A DNA stretch of 64,000 bases from Ichthyophis bannanicus (lineage: Eukaryota > Chordata > Amphibia > Gymnophiona > Ichthyophiidae), in contig CM066031.1 in the NCBI GenBank assembly GCA_033557465.1, forward strand, positions 1,667,184,800 to 1,667,248,799, given 5' to 3'. Of the stretch, positions 52,451-62,274 are shown piece after piece. The translations under genes were made by a program, and so were the position numbers. The notes below the pieces were generated by a model, which saw nothing but the letters and a program-made list of their open reading frames with translations, was not told where the DNA came from and searched no databases. The stretch's first letter is position 1. Each line of letters begins with the position of its first letter.

Positions 52451-54503
52451 CTTGTCAACTCCTGCAGGAGGAGGTTTCTGTGCAGAGGGAATCTTGGAGG
52501 CTCCCCTGGAAAGTAGGAGGGGAGTATCTGGTGGAAGTGGAGCATGTAGCTTTGTTGGACTATGCTGAGGACCCAGGTATCCCTTGTGATGGCTGGCCAC
52601 CTGTAGGCGTACAGGGTCAGCCGACCTCCTGTGCTGAGTGGAGCCAGCTGTGGAGAAGAGGCTATGCTGTGGGAGTCAAAACCCCGCTCCCTGCAGTGCA
52701 GGAGCCGGAGCTGGCGGCTTGGGGGTCTTCTGCCTACAGGGCCCATGCCCCTGCCCCTTGGCCTGCTGACCCTGTTGGGGAGCTGGAGAGGCCTGATAGT
52801 GAGGGTAGGATTTGTAGGCAGCACCCTTCCTCGGGAAAAAGGGCTTTTTCCCCGAGCCCTTCGTTTTCTGAGAAGGAGCAGAAGTTTTCCTGGATAGCCT
52901 TGTCCTGGTGAGAGTCTCAATCTCAATTTCCGCAGCCTTTTCAGCCATGGGCCTACTGAAAAGGTTTCCACCTCAGCAGGGGACATCGACCAGCTTGTCC
53001 TGCACCCATGGCTCCAGGTCCGATGACTGTAGCCAGGCCTGACGGCATGCACCGATGCTGGCCGCGGCTACTCGGGCCGAGGCCTCAAAGCCATCATAGG
53101 CTGCTCGAGAGATAAACTTTGAGCACTCTCAGATCCCTGTTGACAAAGCCTTGAACCTCTGCAAAGGTTCCTCGGAGAGGCCAGCTGAAAACCCAGCAAT
53201 CTCCTTTACCAGGTCTCTTAAGTACATGCCCATGTACAGCTGGTAGGTCTGGACATGGCAAGACAGCATGGAACCCTGGAAGCACTTTCTACTGAGGGCA
53301 TCCAGGTTCTGGGCCTCCCAGCCGGGGGGCACCAAGGAGTGCATCTTCTGACTCTTCAGACGGTGTATGGCTGATTCCACAACCATGGAGTGGTGCGGTA
53401 GCTGCACCTTTTGGAACCCAGGGCTCTTACGGACTCGATAAATGGAATCGACCCGTTTGCTAAGAACAGGCGCCGAGGCCAGTGCCTCCCACATACGGCT
53501 GTTCCAGCATCAGAGGAACGGGTACAGTAAAGGCTTCCTTCGGAGCAAAGTCATACTGGAGGTCATCGAGCTCCTCGGCTCGCTCCTCTGCGTCCGCAGG
53601 GAAGGCCACGGCCTTGGCCATGTCCCTCACGAAGTCTGAGAACCAGGTATCCTCCGGGGGGGGACCTTCTCCGAGGCTCGGACTCTGGTGAGTCCGAAGG
53701 GACGCACCGGGTCCGGAAGGTGTCCGGGGACTCCTCGTCCTCCGTCTCCCACTCCGACTCCTCCAAGGAGGAGTCAAGCGGCTCCGGCAGTGTGGGCCTC
53801 AGTGCCACCTGCCCCAATGCTGAGGGTATCGGCGTCGACGACCTCCGCCCCACATGGGAGGTCGAGGGGGACCTTGACCGAGGATCAACTCGAGACTTCA
53901 TCGACTTGAGGATCGGCTCAGTCTCCGGGGTCGACTCTCCAAGGCCGTCAACCTGAGTCCAAGCTCAGGAGACTCAGCAGCCCCCGACTCAGGCCCCGAC
54001 AGCGTCGGGCCCGACGTCGCCTCCCCCGGAGGAAAGTCCACGAGGACTACTGCACTTACGTGACTCGGGGACTCCGGCTCCACATGAGGTAGCTTGGAAG
54101 GCCTCTCCGACTCTGAGAGCCCGGGGCGGTGGTCAGGGCTACGCGACCTGGCCCTCGCGGAACCAGGAGCCTCCACTGATGCCGCCCTCACAAGCTTTTT
54201 CTTCCTTTGGTGTTCCCGTGAGGGAGACTCCCTTTCAGAGGACCCCTGACGGCGCTCGGGGTCGGACTCCCGAGATGTCGAGGCCTCTGACGAAGTCTGG
54301 GCCCGGCCGGACGCGGAATCAGAGAATATTCTCTCACGTTGATGCTGACGGCTCCTAAGCGCCTTCGATGACATTTTGCCGCACAGGCCACAGGCCAGCG
54401 GGTCATGGTCGAGCCCGAGGCATCGGAGGCAGCAGTCATGTGTGTCGGTGAGAAACATAAGTTTCTTGCACCGATCACACTTTTTGAACCCACTGGCAGC
54501 CAT
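52451..54503 (-). pseudogene. DIRS-B ORF1 (zinc-finger N terminus), frameshifted
   Basis: Likely start ATG 54503 (MAASGFKKCDRCKKL). Cys/His pairs follow: CDRC, THDCCLRCLGLDHD and CGLCGKM, a compact zinc-binding cluster. A long Arg/Ser/Pro-rich acidic stretch comes next, then TWFSDFVRDMAKAVAFPAD and the ORF1 block VDSIYRVRKSPGFQKVQ with EPLQRFKAL (53494-53129). Frameshifts near 53900, 53660 (a G run), 53490 and 53090. DIRS-C has the same protein (FKKCDHC), which supports the start. Confidence 0.8.
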
Positions 54504-54754
54504 CGGGGGAAAAAGGGCCCTTGCAAGGTCAAACGACTGGGCAGCCAGTGAAAACACAAAAAGAGCGCGAATGCTAGTCACGAAGGACAAAACGAAAATC
54601 CCAAGTCCGGACTCGATACCGGTGTACCGAGTCCAGGGGGGAAGGAGAACTGGCATCGAACCGGATAAAATAATGCGAAAATCGCCAAAAAACCCCAAAT
54701 TTTCCTGGGTGACACGAACTCATGTCCATCGAGCTCCGCAGAAAAAGAAAGACA

Positions 54755-54911
54755 GAGCAAGATGGCACCCTTCGGCGGGAAGGGGACTGCACAGGCGCGC
54801 TGCATTCCCAAAGACTTTCTTTGAAAGCTGGGGAAATGCTCTGCATGGGGGCTCTGTCGGCGCCAACGTTACCCATATGTGAGGACTGACTTCCTGCTTG
54901 GTCCTGGAGAA
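54755..54911. repeat. DIRS-B right inverted terminal repeat
   Basis: GAGCAAGATGGCACCC to TGGTCCTGGAGAA, the complement of the left terminal repeat with scattered changes. It precedes ORF1 on the minus strand and may hold the promoter. Confidence 0.8.
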
Positions 54912-55829
54912 GTGGGGTTATCTGCTAGGAAGCTCAATAATGCAGGTTCTTCCCTTCAAGCAATCGAGCCCCCCCCCCCCCCCACAATATTGTCTGTGCC
55001 ATGGTGCTACGATTCGCGACACAGACAATATTAAAAATAACTGTGGTGGCCCCCATCCTACAGCATTGATCCTCCCTTGCCTGCTCCCAGTCCCCATCAA
55101 GAACTGCCCTGGGGGACTGGTGCAACCCCCACTTAAAAAATGTCCTGGCTAGCTAGTTGTCCTAGGTCCCCCTCTCTCCCTCCCCTGACACACAATCACA
55201 ACGGCCCCTGCAGCCCCTTGGCCACCCCCCCCCCCTCGCACATACCTGCAAATCCATGGTGGCTAGTAGAAAAATGGGGCAGGAACAATCCTATATGCTT
55301 CTGCCCCATCTAGCAGCCCGATCAAAATGGTGCCATTATAAGGTGCTGCCCTTTAGGGAGCAGCACCGCAAGATCATGGGCATCTTTATTAGGGCCTATG
55401 AGAAGGGCAGGAGATCTGTTTGTTGTTAATAAAACTGTGCTAATTAATCACAAGGACTGTATCCTGTAAATTAATATTAGGCAATGATACCAATTTCTAT
55501 TTTACACTAAGCTGGTTCCTTTTTTTTTTTTTAATAGACAGATTGCGACCAATATTCAGTGGTGGCAGTCAGTGCTTTCAAAGTGCCTGGCTGCTGCCAC
55601 TTTAAGTTAGCCAGGTTTGCAGGTCCTGCTATCCAGCTAAACCCTTTTGAATATGCCCTCTCCATTAATTTTAAGAAGGTATTTTTGAACAGTTGTGATT
55701 TTTTCGGTCAGTTGGACTTTTAAAGTAAAAATGATGTAATAACTGTTTCATATGTTTTTTAAATTAAATATGTTATACATTTTGAGAATTTTGAAGAATT
55801 ATTATATGAATTTTTATCATAATTTATTT
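54912..55829. other. No gene; C run, 13-bp hairpin, DNA-element-like words
   Basis: A run of about 15 C's ends at 54983. AATATTGTCTGTG (54986-54998) and its perfect complement CACAGACAATATT (55020-55032) can form a hairpin with a 21-nt loop. CCAATATTCAGTG (about 55550) and TTTTGAATATGCCC (about 55645) resemble the end motif of the element at 34624-37247. No ORF supported. Confidence 0.5.
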
Positions 55830-55839
55830 AAAGGGATAA

Positions 55840-56028
55840 ATAAAGCTAACATAAATCATATCAGGTATTCTAATGATTGTAATTAGTTCCCCTGTTTACC
55901 ACCATTTTATCTCCCTGTTATCTGTAACGAAGGCCAGTCATCTGACCTATGTGTTTTATTGTTACACTGTGAACCGCACTGATGATAAATAGCGCGGTAT
56001 ATAAGAAATATTAAATAAATAAATAAAT
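55840..56028 (+). mobile_element. Short L2-type 3' tail insertion with 10-bp TSD
   Basis: Flanked by AAAGGGATAA (55830-55839 and 56029-56038). Ends ACCGCACTGATGATAAAT, AGCGCGGTATATAAG, AAATAAATA repeats. At 189 bp it is either a severely truncated L2-type LINE or a SINE-like derivative. Confidence 0.75.
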
Positions 56029-56159
56029 AAAGGGATAATGAATGCTGATTCTACACAAGTGAGGTATTATCACTTCTGTATCTTTTGTATGGAATAATCA
56101 AATGTGCATTTTTATTGGTATATTTAAAGTTTCTCTGTATTTTTAACAGATTTTAATAT

Positions 56160-56200
56160 TCCTGATGCAGGTGACCACTGAAATACAGCCATGTTGGGTT
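56160..56200 (+). ncRNA. Degenerate hammerhead-like motif (Penelope-type)
   Basis: CTGATG (56162-56167), a CAG/CTG-closed stem (56168-56180), AAA, then ACAGCCATGTTGGG. The order follows the hammerhead core CUGANGA, stem, GAAA, stem, UH, but A9 and G12 are absorbed or changed and stem I is weak, so cleavage is unlikely. Noted because the palindrome in DIRS-C carries a much better match. Confidence 0.3.
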
Positions 56201-56634
56201 TTGTAGTTTATTGATATTAAAGTTTTATTTTGACACTTATCAATGAGCTCTGTTTTTGTTTGGTCTTCTTGCTCTCATTTATCCAAAGATATATCCACCT
56301 ACTTTTAATATGCTTCCCTGAGGTTTAATTCTCCAGGAATGACTCCAAAAATTTCCAGTGAAGGGAATTCAACTATTATAGAGTGGCCAGCTGATCAAGA
56401 AAATAAATGTCTGACTTAACATTTTGATCTATATGTCAAAGGATTATTTGTGGCATCAGTGTTCAAATATCCCCTAATATTTTACATTGGTTTAATCAAA
56501 CTTACAGTGCAACTACAAAACAAAGCATAGACTTTGCATGAAATGATAAAAAATAAATAATTCTGTGAATTTACTCTCTCTCTCTGCATGTATTAAATAC
56601 ACTGGCAGGACAAGGAGTTTGGTGCACATCTTAC

Positions 56635-56718
56635 CTTCTTTATTGTGTTAACATATTCTTGATACAAAGTCCGTAGCTTTTTCAAGTCCAGCTTTCGTGT
56701 TTCTTCCTCCAATTCGAC
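56635..56718 (-). CDS. Candidate host-gene internal exon, 84 bp
   Basis: Minus strand: CCTTTATTAG precedes the exon and GTAAGATG follows it, giving a good donor and an acceptable acceptor. The 28 codons are open in one frame without a partial codon at either edge (phase 0-0) and read VELEEETRKLDLKKLRT, then LYQEYVNTIKK, a charged coiled-coil-like helix unlike any element in the window. The gene is not identified. Short length means chance cannot be excluded; the other two frames were not judged as protein-like. Confidence 0.55.
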
Positions 56719-56844
56719 CTAATAAAGGTAATATTTTATGTCATCAACCTGGTACACTACACAATATAGAGAAAAGGAGACATTTTTCTAGTGATAGTGG
56801 GCAGACAAATATTTGCTAGGAAATTAACAGCTATCTAGAAAGTG

Positions 56845-57030
56845 TAGTTACTCACCTGTAACAGGTGTTCTCTAGGTACAGCAGGAATCAGTCCTCACAT
56901 ATGGGTGATGTCAGCTCCGACTGAACCCGCGTGGAAGCATCTCCCCAGCTTTCAAAGAAAGCCTTTAGGAGATGCCACCACACATACATGGTCCCCTTCC
57001 CGCCCAAAGGTGCCATCTTGCTCAGTCAGA
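56845..57030. repeat. DIRS-C left inverted terminal repeat
   Basis: GTAGTTACTCACC to GCCATCTTGCTC, the complement of about 63515-63678 with more divergence than the DIRS-B pair. Confidence 0.8.
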
Positions 57031-57099
57031 TGACATAGCTAGGAAGGCATAAAATTAAAATAATTTAAAGGAGGCAACTCCAAGGGGAAGAGGGAGGGT

Positions 57100-57198
57100 T
57101 GTGAGGCCTGATTCCTGCTGTCCCTGGGGAAAACCAGTTACAGGTGAGTAACTACGCCTTCTCCAGGAACAAGCAGGAAGTCAGTTCTCACATATGGG
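57100..57198. repeat. DIRS-C internal complementary region
   Basis: GAGGCCTGATTCCTGCTG to GTGAGTAACTAC is the complement of the left end. CTCCAGGAACAAGCAGGAAG to CATATGGG is the complement of the right end. Same design as in DIRS-B. Confidence 0.8.
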
Positions 57199-57399
57199 AC
57201 TCTCTAGCTCTAGGCTGCCAAGAGCCGAACCATGACAGCACCAGCAGCGACCGTGACAGGGTAGCTGCAAGTTGCAGAAGATGAGTCCCTGATTGAGAGA
57301 TTCGGCAAGACCCTACTGTCCAGGGGGGCCACCATTCCGGTAGCTTGAACACAGAAGAGTCGGAGGGTAGGAGTTGCCTATACCCCGAATAGATTACAG

Positions 57400-58491
57400 A
57401 GTACCACCTGGCCAAAGGCACTGTCCCAATGGGATTTTCTCTCCAGGCAGTAGTAAGCTGCGAACATGTGAATTGAAGACCGTGGTGGCCTTACAGATCT
57501 CCATCACCGGCACTGAGTGCAGGTTTGCCACCAAAGTGGCCATCACTCTCACGTGATGCGCTGTGATTCAGTGCTCCAGAGAGAGTCCATTTCGCTCATA
57601 GGCGAGGACAATACAGTCCACCACCCAAGTGGACAGAGTTTGCTTAGTCACTGGGAGCCCCAGCCTACTGGGGTCATATGAAACAAAGAGCTGAGAAGCT
57701 TTGTGGTGGCCCTCAGTCCGTTGATGGTAGAAGGACAGGGCTCTTTTACAATCCAAAGTATAGAGTACAGTTTTCTCCTGACCGGCATGGTCAGATTGAG
57801 GTGGAAAGGGGATACCACCTTTGGGAGGAATTTGGTGTGCGTGTGGAGCACCACTCTGTTCTGGTAGAATCTTGAATAAGGTGGCTCTGTCACCAGAGCT
57901 TGGAATTCACTTACTCTATGAGCAGACTTAGGAGCCACCAGGAAGGTGACCTTCAAGGAGAGATACCACAGGTGGGAAGTGGCCAGAGGCTCGAAGGGTG
58001 ATCTGGTGAGCTGCAGGAGCACCACATTGAGGTCCCACTCTGCCATGGGGGGAAGACGGAAGGTTTAGAAAGCAAGAGGTCCCGAAGAATCAAGAGATCA
58101 GGGGCTGAACTGAGAGGGGTTTTCCTCGGCGGGGTGGTGGTGCGTCACAATTGCACTTAGTTTCACTCTGACTGAGTTGGATTTCAGTCTGGCCTGTGAC
58201 AAATAGAGAAGGTACTGTAGCATCACTTGCACAGCACAGGAGAAGGGGTTCTCCTATCTCTCTGCGCACCGCACTGAACCGGCGCCACTTAAAGGCATAC
58301 GCTTGTCTTGTGGAGGGCTTGTGGGAGGCCAACAAGACCTCCTTAATCTCTCGCAGGAGGTTAAAGGGAGCCAGAGCTACCCTTTCAGCAGCCATGCTGT
58401 TAATGTCAGGGACCGCATGTAGGAGGGAACTCTTATCTTGAGATAGAAGGTCCGGTGCATAGTCCAGCAGGACTGTGAGGGCCGCCGACAA
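57400..58491 (-). pseudogene. DIRS-C tyrosine recombinase, frameshifted
   Basis: 58090-58491: LASHKPSTRQAYAFKWRRF (core-binding). 57648-58046: WDLNVVLLQLTRSPFEPLA, APKSAHRVSEFQALVTEPP (catalytic Arg block), YSRFYQNRVVLHTHTKFLPK. 57568-57756: LDCKRALSFYHQRTEGH, then ITAHHVRVMATLVA-like residues (H-x-x-R region) downstream to about 57440. At least three frameshifts. Confidence 0.8.
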
Positions 58492-58629
58492 TTTGAGTAG
58501 TAGTGGGAACCAGGGCTGCCTGGGCCATCTGGGGGCGATTAGTATCAGTGATGCCCCCTCTCATTGGGCCTTGAAGAGGGTCCTGGCGACCAGTGGGATC
58601 AACGGGAAGGCATAGAGGAGGCCTTCTTT

Positions 58630-59170
58630 CTACGGGATTAGGAATGCATCCGCTGCTACTCTCGACTGGTACAGTTGCCATGAGCAAAAGCAAGGCAGCT
58701 GCACATTACCTGGCCTGGCAAGGAGGTCTAACAGGGGCAGCCCCCAAAGACGGAAGAGCCGAGAGGCTACTCTGGAGTTCAGACACCACTCATGAGGCAG
58801 AAGGACTCTGCTCAGCCTGTCTGCCAGGGCATTGTCCTGGCCCGGAAGGTAAACTGCCCGGGGGAGCATGCCATTGCAAGTCGCATAGGAGCAGAGGGCT
58901 ACCGCCTCCTGGCAGAGGGAATACGACCCCGTGCCCCCGCTTATTGACATAAAACATTGTGATTTGGTTGTCCGTCTGGACCAGTACTGTCTGGTGCTGC
59001 AACCAATGGCAGAAAGCCCAAAGGGCCAGGAAGATCGCCTGAATTCCAGGAGATTGATCTGCAGCTGAGATTCCACCTGGGACTAGCTGCCCTGTGTGCG
59101 AAGATCCTCGCAATGGGCTCCCCAACTGAGGAGTGAGGCATCTGAGGTCAGGACCCTCTGTGGGGGGGGG
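58630..59170 (-). pseudogene. DIRS-C RNase H domain
   Basis: QINLLEFRRSSWPFGL, then VLVQTDNQITMFYVNKRGG and NALADRLSRVLLPHEWCLN in two frames (58630-59125). SDASLLSWGAHCEDL-like residues lie near 59110. It follows the RT as in DIRS-B. Confidence 0.78.
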
Positions 59171-59281
59171 GTGTCTGGAAGGGCATCCCAGCCTGGAGGT
59201 GGCAGGAGAGCTGCCATCGAGGGACTCTGCTAGCTGGCGGGTTATCCTGACCCTGTCCCGTAATCTGCCAGTGGCATGAAT

Positions 59282-60286
59282 CTACTGGGAGTGGAGATAC
59301 CACTGAGCTGCTTGCATATGTAAGCGGGTTAGTGGGGTCACGTGGACCGTGGAGGCCATGTGGCCTAGAAGGTGGAGGAGGAGACGGATTGGGACAAATT
59401 GCCGGTGCTGCACTTGAGCTGATAGCCCCTTGAGGCGTGCTGCCCTTTCTCTGGGAAGAAAGGCCTTGGCCTGTGGAGTGTCTAGTTGAGCCCCTATGAA
59501 TTCCGGGCTTTGGGCTGGAGTCAGATGAGACTTGGGATGGTTGATGATGACCCCCAGGTGTTGCAGTAAGAGGGTAGCGTGTCCTGAGGCCTGGTGTGCC
59601 CCTATGGAAGTACTGTCTCTTATGAACCAGTCATCCAAATATGGGAAGACGAAGGCCCCTTGCAGACAGAGGTGGGCTGTGACCACTGCTAGGCATTTGG
59701 TGAACACCCTTGGTGAGGAGGCCAGTCCAAAGGGCAGCACCCAGTATTGGTAGTGCCCTCCTCCCACCACGAACCTTAGTACTGTCTGTGGTAGGGATGG
59801 ATTAGGATGTGTATATAAGCATCTTTTAGGTCCAAGGAGCAAAGCCACTCTCCCTAGTGGAGATAAGGCAGCAGTGTTCCAAGGGAGAACATCTTAAAAT
59901 TCTCCCTCACCAGAAATTTGTTCAAGTTTCACAAGTCAAGGATGGGCCTGAGGCTTCCAGTCCTTTTTGGGATGAGAAAGTACCTGGAGTAGAAGCCCTT
60001 GTCCTGAAGCTGCTTGGGCACCGGCTGTACTGCCTTGTCCTTGAGACTTGTGAGCTCTGTGAGGAGCAAAGTCTGGTGAAAGATAGGCCTCAGTGGCTCT
60101 TCTTGGAAGAAATCTGACGGTGCCTCCTGTAGGTGGAGGAGGTAACCCTCCCTGACCACCTGCAGTACCCAGAGGTCTGTGGTGACTGAGGCCTACCTGT
60201 GGCAAAGAGTACCAGGCACCCCTCTGTGGGCTGAAGAAGGCTCCTGGGGGAGGGGCAGCCATGCCCTGGGAGTAAAAAGCTCCCAC
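59282..60286 (-). pseudogene. DIRS-C reverse transcriptase, YLDD intact, frameshifted upstream
   Basis: 59282-59848 is open: FVVGGGHYQYWVLPFGLASS, FVFPYLDDWFIRD (catalytic YLDD near 59630), LEFIGAQ-like PEFIGAQLDTPQAKAFLP and HMASTVHVTPLTRLHMQAA. Upstream KGFYSRYFLIPKRTGSLRPI (59929-60159) is in another frame. The catalytic core is the best preserved of the three DIRS copies here. Confidence 0.82.
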
Positions 60287-61223
60287 AGGCTGGGCCGGAG
60301 CCGGAGTCTGGGGCTTAGGGGTTTTGGCCTCTGGGTCCCATTCCCTTGTCTTTTGGGCTAGGTACCCTGCAGAGGTCCTGAGTAGCCTTGGTATTGTTGA
60401 ATATGAGAGAAGGCTCCCTTCTTTCTGGGGAAAAAAGCTTTTTTCCCCGGTGGTTTTTTGTGGGGAGGCCCTAGGTCTTTTTGGAGAGCCTTTGTCAAGT
60501 CACAAACTCTTTCTAGATCTCGGCAGCCTTATCAGACATAGGTTGGCCAAAAAGATTCTCCCCGGTACAGGGGACATTGAGTAGTTTTTCTTGGACCCAC
60601 TGTTCAAGGTCGAATGATTGCAACCAGGCTTGGCGTCGGCCTCGATGCCGGCAGCCGCAACTCGAGCTGACAACTCGAAGCCGTCATATGCCACATGAGA
60701 GAGAAACTTTGAGCAGTCCTGTACTGCCAAGGTCAGGGTCTTGAACCACTAGAGGGTTTCCCCATCGAGGCCTGCTGAGAACCCAGTGAGCTCCTTGGCT
60801 AGTGCCTTACGGTACATGCCGATGTAGAGTTCATAGGCCTGGATTCTGCACCCTAGCATTGAGCCCTGGAAACATTTGGGCCTGAGGGCATCGAGGATTT
60901 AAGCCTCCCTACCTGGGGAGATGGAGGAGTGGGTCTTCTGGTTCTTTAGTTTGTGCATGGTCGACTCGATGACCACGGAGTTATGCAGTAACTGGGTTTT
61001 GTGAAACTCTGGGCTCTTGCGGACGCGGTACATCATGTCGAGCCAGCGGCTGACAATGGGCACTGATGCCGGTATTTCCCACATCTGGAGGAGAAGCCGC
61101 TTGAGGTAGGGTAGCACCGGCACCATGAGGGTCTCCCAGGGAAGGGCTTCATACTAGAGGATCTCCAGTTTCTCGGTGCACGGATCCTCCTTGGCCTTGG
61201 TCTGTACCGAGAGCGCCTTAGTC

Positions 61224-61237
61224 ATATCCCGTACAAA
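61224..61237. repeat. Left target-site duplication of the palindromic insert
   Basis: ATATCCCGTACAAA, identical to 62261-62274. The palindromic match itself runs three to four bases into it (from 61234), so the exact element edge is ambiguous by that amount. Confidence 0.85.
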
Positions 61238-61708
61238 AAATAAAAATTGCTAAACACCCTCACCTTATACCTTAAGGCTCTATCCAATGCTCAGCCTTCT
61301 TTCTATCAACAAATATTTTTTATATATTTTATATTTTTTTGTAAAATCATCAATCAATATATAAATGAGTAAAAAGTAGAATAGATGCGTAAATAGACCC
61401 CTGGTCTCAGACTGTTATGGCAAGGTTCCTACACCACAAAAGCGTTAGTGAACTAATGCCAGTATATTGCATCAATGACCAGTATTTATTTTGGGGTTCA
61501 TGAATGGATTTTCCTTAATGGCATATAATCAAAAATAGAGAGATTGTGCTTATCTTAAAGTGGAGACAAACTGCCCCAACGCCACCTGTTTGGCTCCCAA
61601 TGTGCGTTTCGGTTTCTTCTTCAGGGGGTGGGTTTGTCAGCATATCTCTATTGTAATTCGTAAAAATGTGCGAAAAACATGAGGAGAAGTGTAGCCGTTT
61701 CAACAATG
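61234..61708 (-). repeat. Left palindrome arm
   Basis: The complement of 61746-62220. No mismatch was found when the two arms were read side by side. Confidence 0.9.
61565..61638 (-). ncRNA. Hammerhead-ribozyme-like motif, left arm copy
   Basis: Exact inverted copy of the motif at 61816-61889; see that entry for the fold. In this arm the active strand would be the minus strand, the sense strand of DIRS-C. Confidence 0.55.
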
Positions 61709-61745
61709 GCGAGTCCTTCTCAAGCTGCTCTAAAACGCCGCCCCT

Positions 61746-62220
61746 CATTGTTGAAACGGCTACACTTCTCCTCATGTTTTTCGCACATTTTTACGAATTA
61801 CAATAGAGATATGCTGACAAACCCACCCCCTGAAGAAGAAACCGAAACGCACATTGGGAGCCAAACAGGTGGCGTTGGGGCAGTTTGTCTCCACTTTAAG
61901 ATAAGCACAATCTCTCTATTTTTGATTATATGCCATTAAGGAAAATCCATTCATGAACCCCAAAATAAATACTGGTCATTGATGCAATATACTGGCATTA
62001 GTTCACTAACGCTTTTGTGGTGTAGGAACCTTGCCATAACAGTCTGAGACCAGGGGTCTATTTACGCATCTATTCTACTTTTTACTCATTTATATATTGA
62101 TTGATGATTTTACAAAAAAATATAAAATATATAAAAAATATTTGTTGATAGAAAGAAGGCTGAGCATTGGATAGAGCCTTAAGGTATAAGGTGAGGGTGT
62201 TTAGCAATTTTTATTTTTTG
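61746..62220 (+). repeat. Right palindrome arm
   Basis: The complement of the left arm. It continues into the unique tail GGGTAACCAAAACCC and onward to 62260, so the left arm is the shorter copy. Confidence 0.9.
61816..61889 (+). ncRNA. Hammerhead-ribozyme-like motif, right arm copy
   Basis: Core CTGAAGA (61830-61836, CUGANGA with N=A) and GAAA (61844-61847). Stem I: CCCC (61826-61829) with GGGG (61877-61880), an internal loop, then GACAAAC (61816-61822) with GTTTGTC (61883-61889). Stem III: ACGC (61847-61850) with GCGT (61872-61875), a bulged G, then AC with GT. U16.1-H17 is TT (61875-61876), so cleavage would fall after 61876. Weak point: stem II is only AG/CC with an AAA loop and has an A-C mismatch, so activity is uncertain. 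Confidence 0.6.
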
Positions 62221-62260
62221 GGTAACCAAAACCCTCCAAAACCACGACCTACACTTCTGT

Positions 62261-62274
62261 ATATCCCGTACAAA
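62261..62274. repeat. Right target-site duplication of the palindromic insert
   Basis: ATATCCCGTACAAA, identical to 61224-61237. Confidence 0.85.

Larger units (their letters stand above)
47080..54911 (-). mobile_element. DIRS-B: DIRS retrotransposon with terminal and internal complementary repeats, split by L2-D
   Basis: Inverted terminal repeats of about 155 bp (left 47106-47260, right 54755-54911), an internal complementary region at 47337-47434, and minus-strand ORF1, RT/RNase H and tyrosine recombinase. About 5.7 kb without L2-D. The internal region consists of the complement of the left end followed by the complement of the right end, as expected if it templates closure of a circular intermediate. 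ORFs carry several frameshifts and stops. Confidence 0.9.
61238..62260. mobile_element. 1023-bp palindromic insert with hammerhead-like motifs in both arms
   Basis: Two inverted 475-bp arms (61234-61708 and 61746-62220) that read as identical, around a 37-bp spacer (61709-61745), followed by a unique 41-bp tail (62220-62260) and bounded by a 14-bp duplication. No meaningful ORF. Inverted partial dimers, hammerhead motifs and variable duplications are known features of Penelope-like retroelements, so this is best explained as a non-autonomous Penelope-like insertion. A DNA transposon with very long terminal inverted repeats is the alternative, though the one-sided tail argues against it. Confidence 0.7.

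Noticed and set aside
61515..61939. Two 86-codon ORFs of nearly identical protein in opposite orientation (61515-61775 minus, 61679-61939 plus)
   Set aside because: They are mirror images created by the palindrome; the sequence overlaps the hammerhead-like motif, lacks any domain and starts in the spacer.
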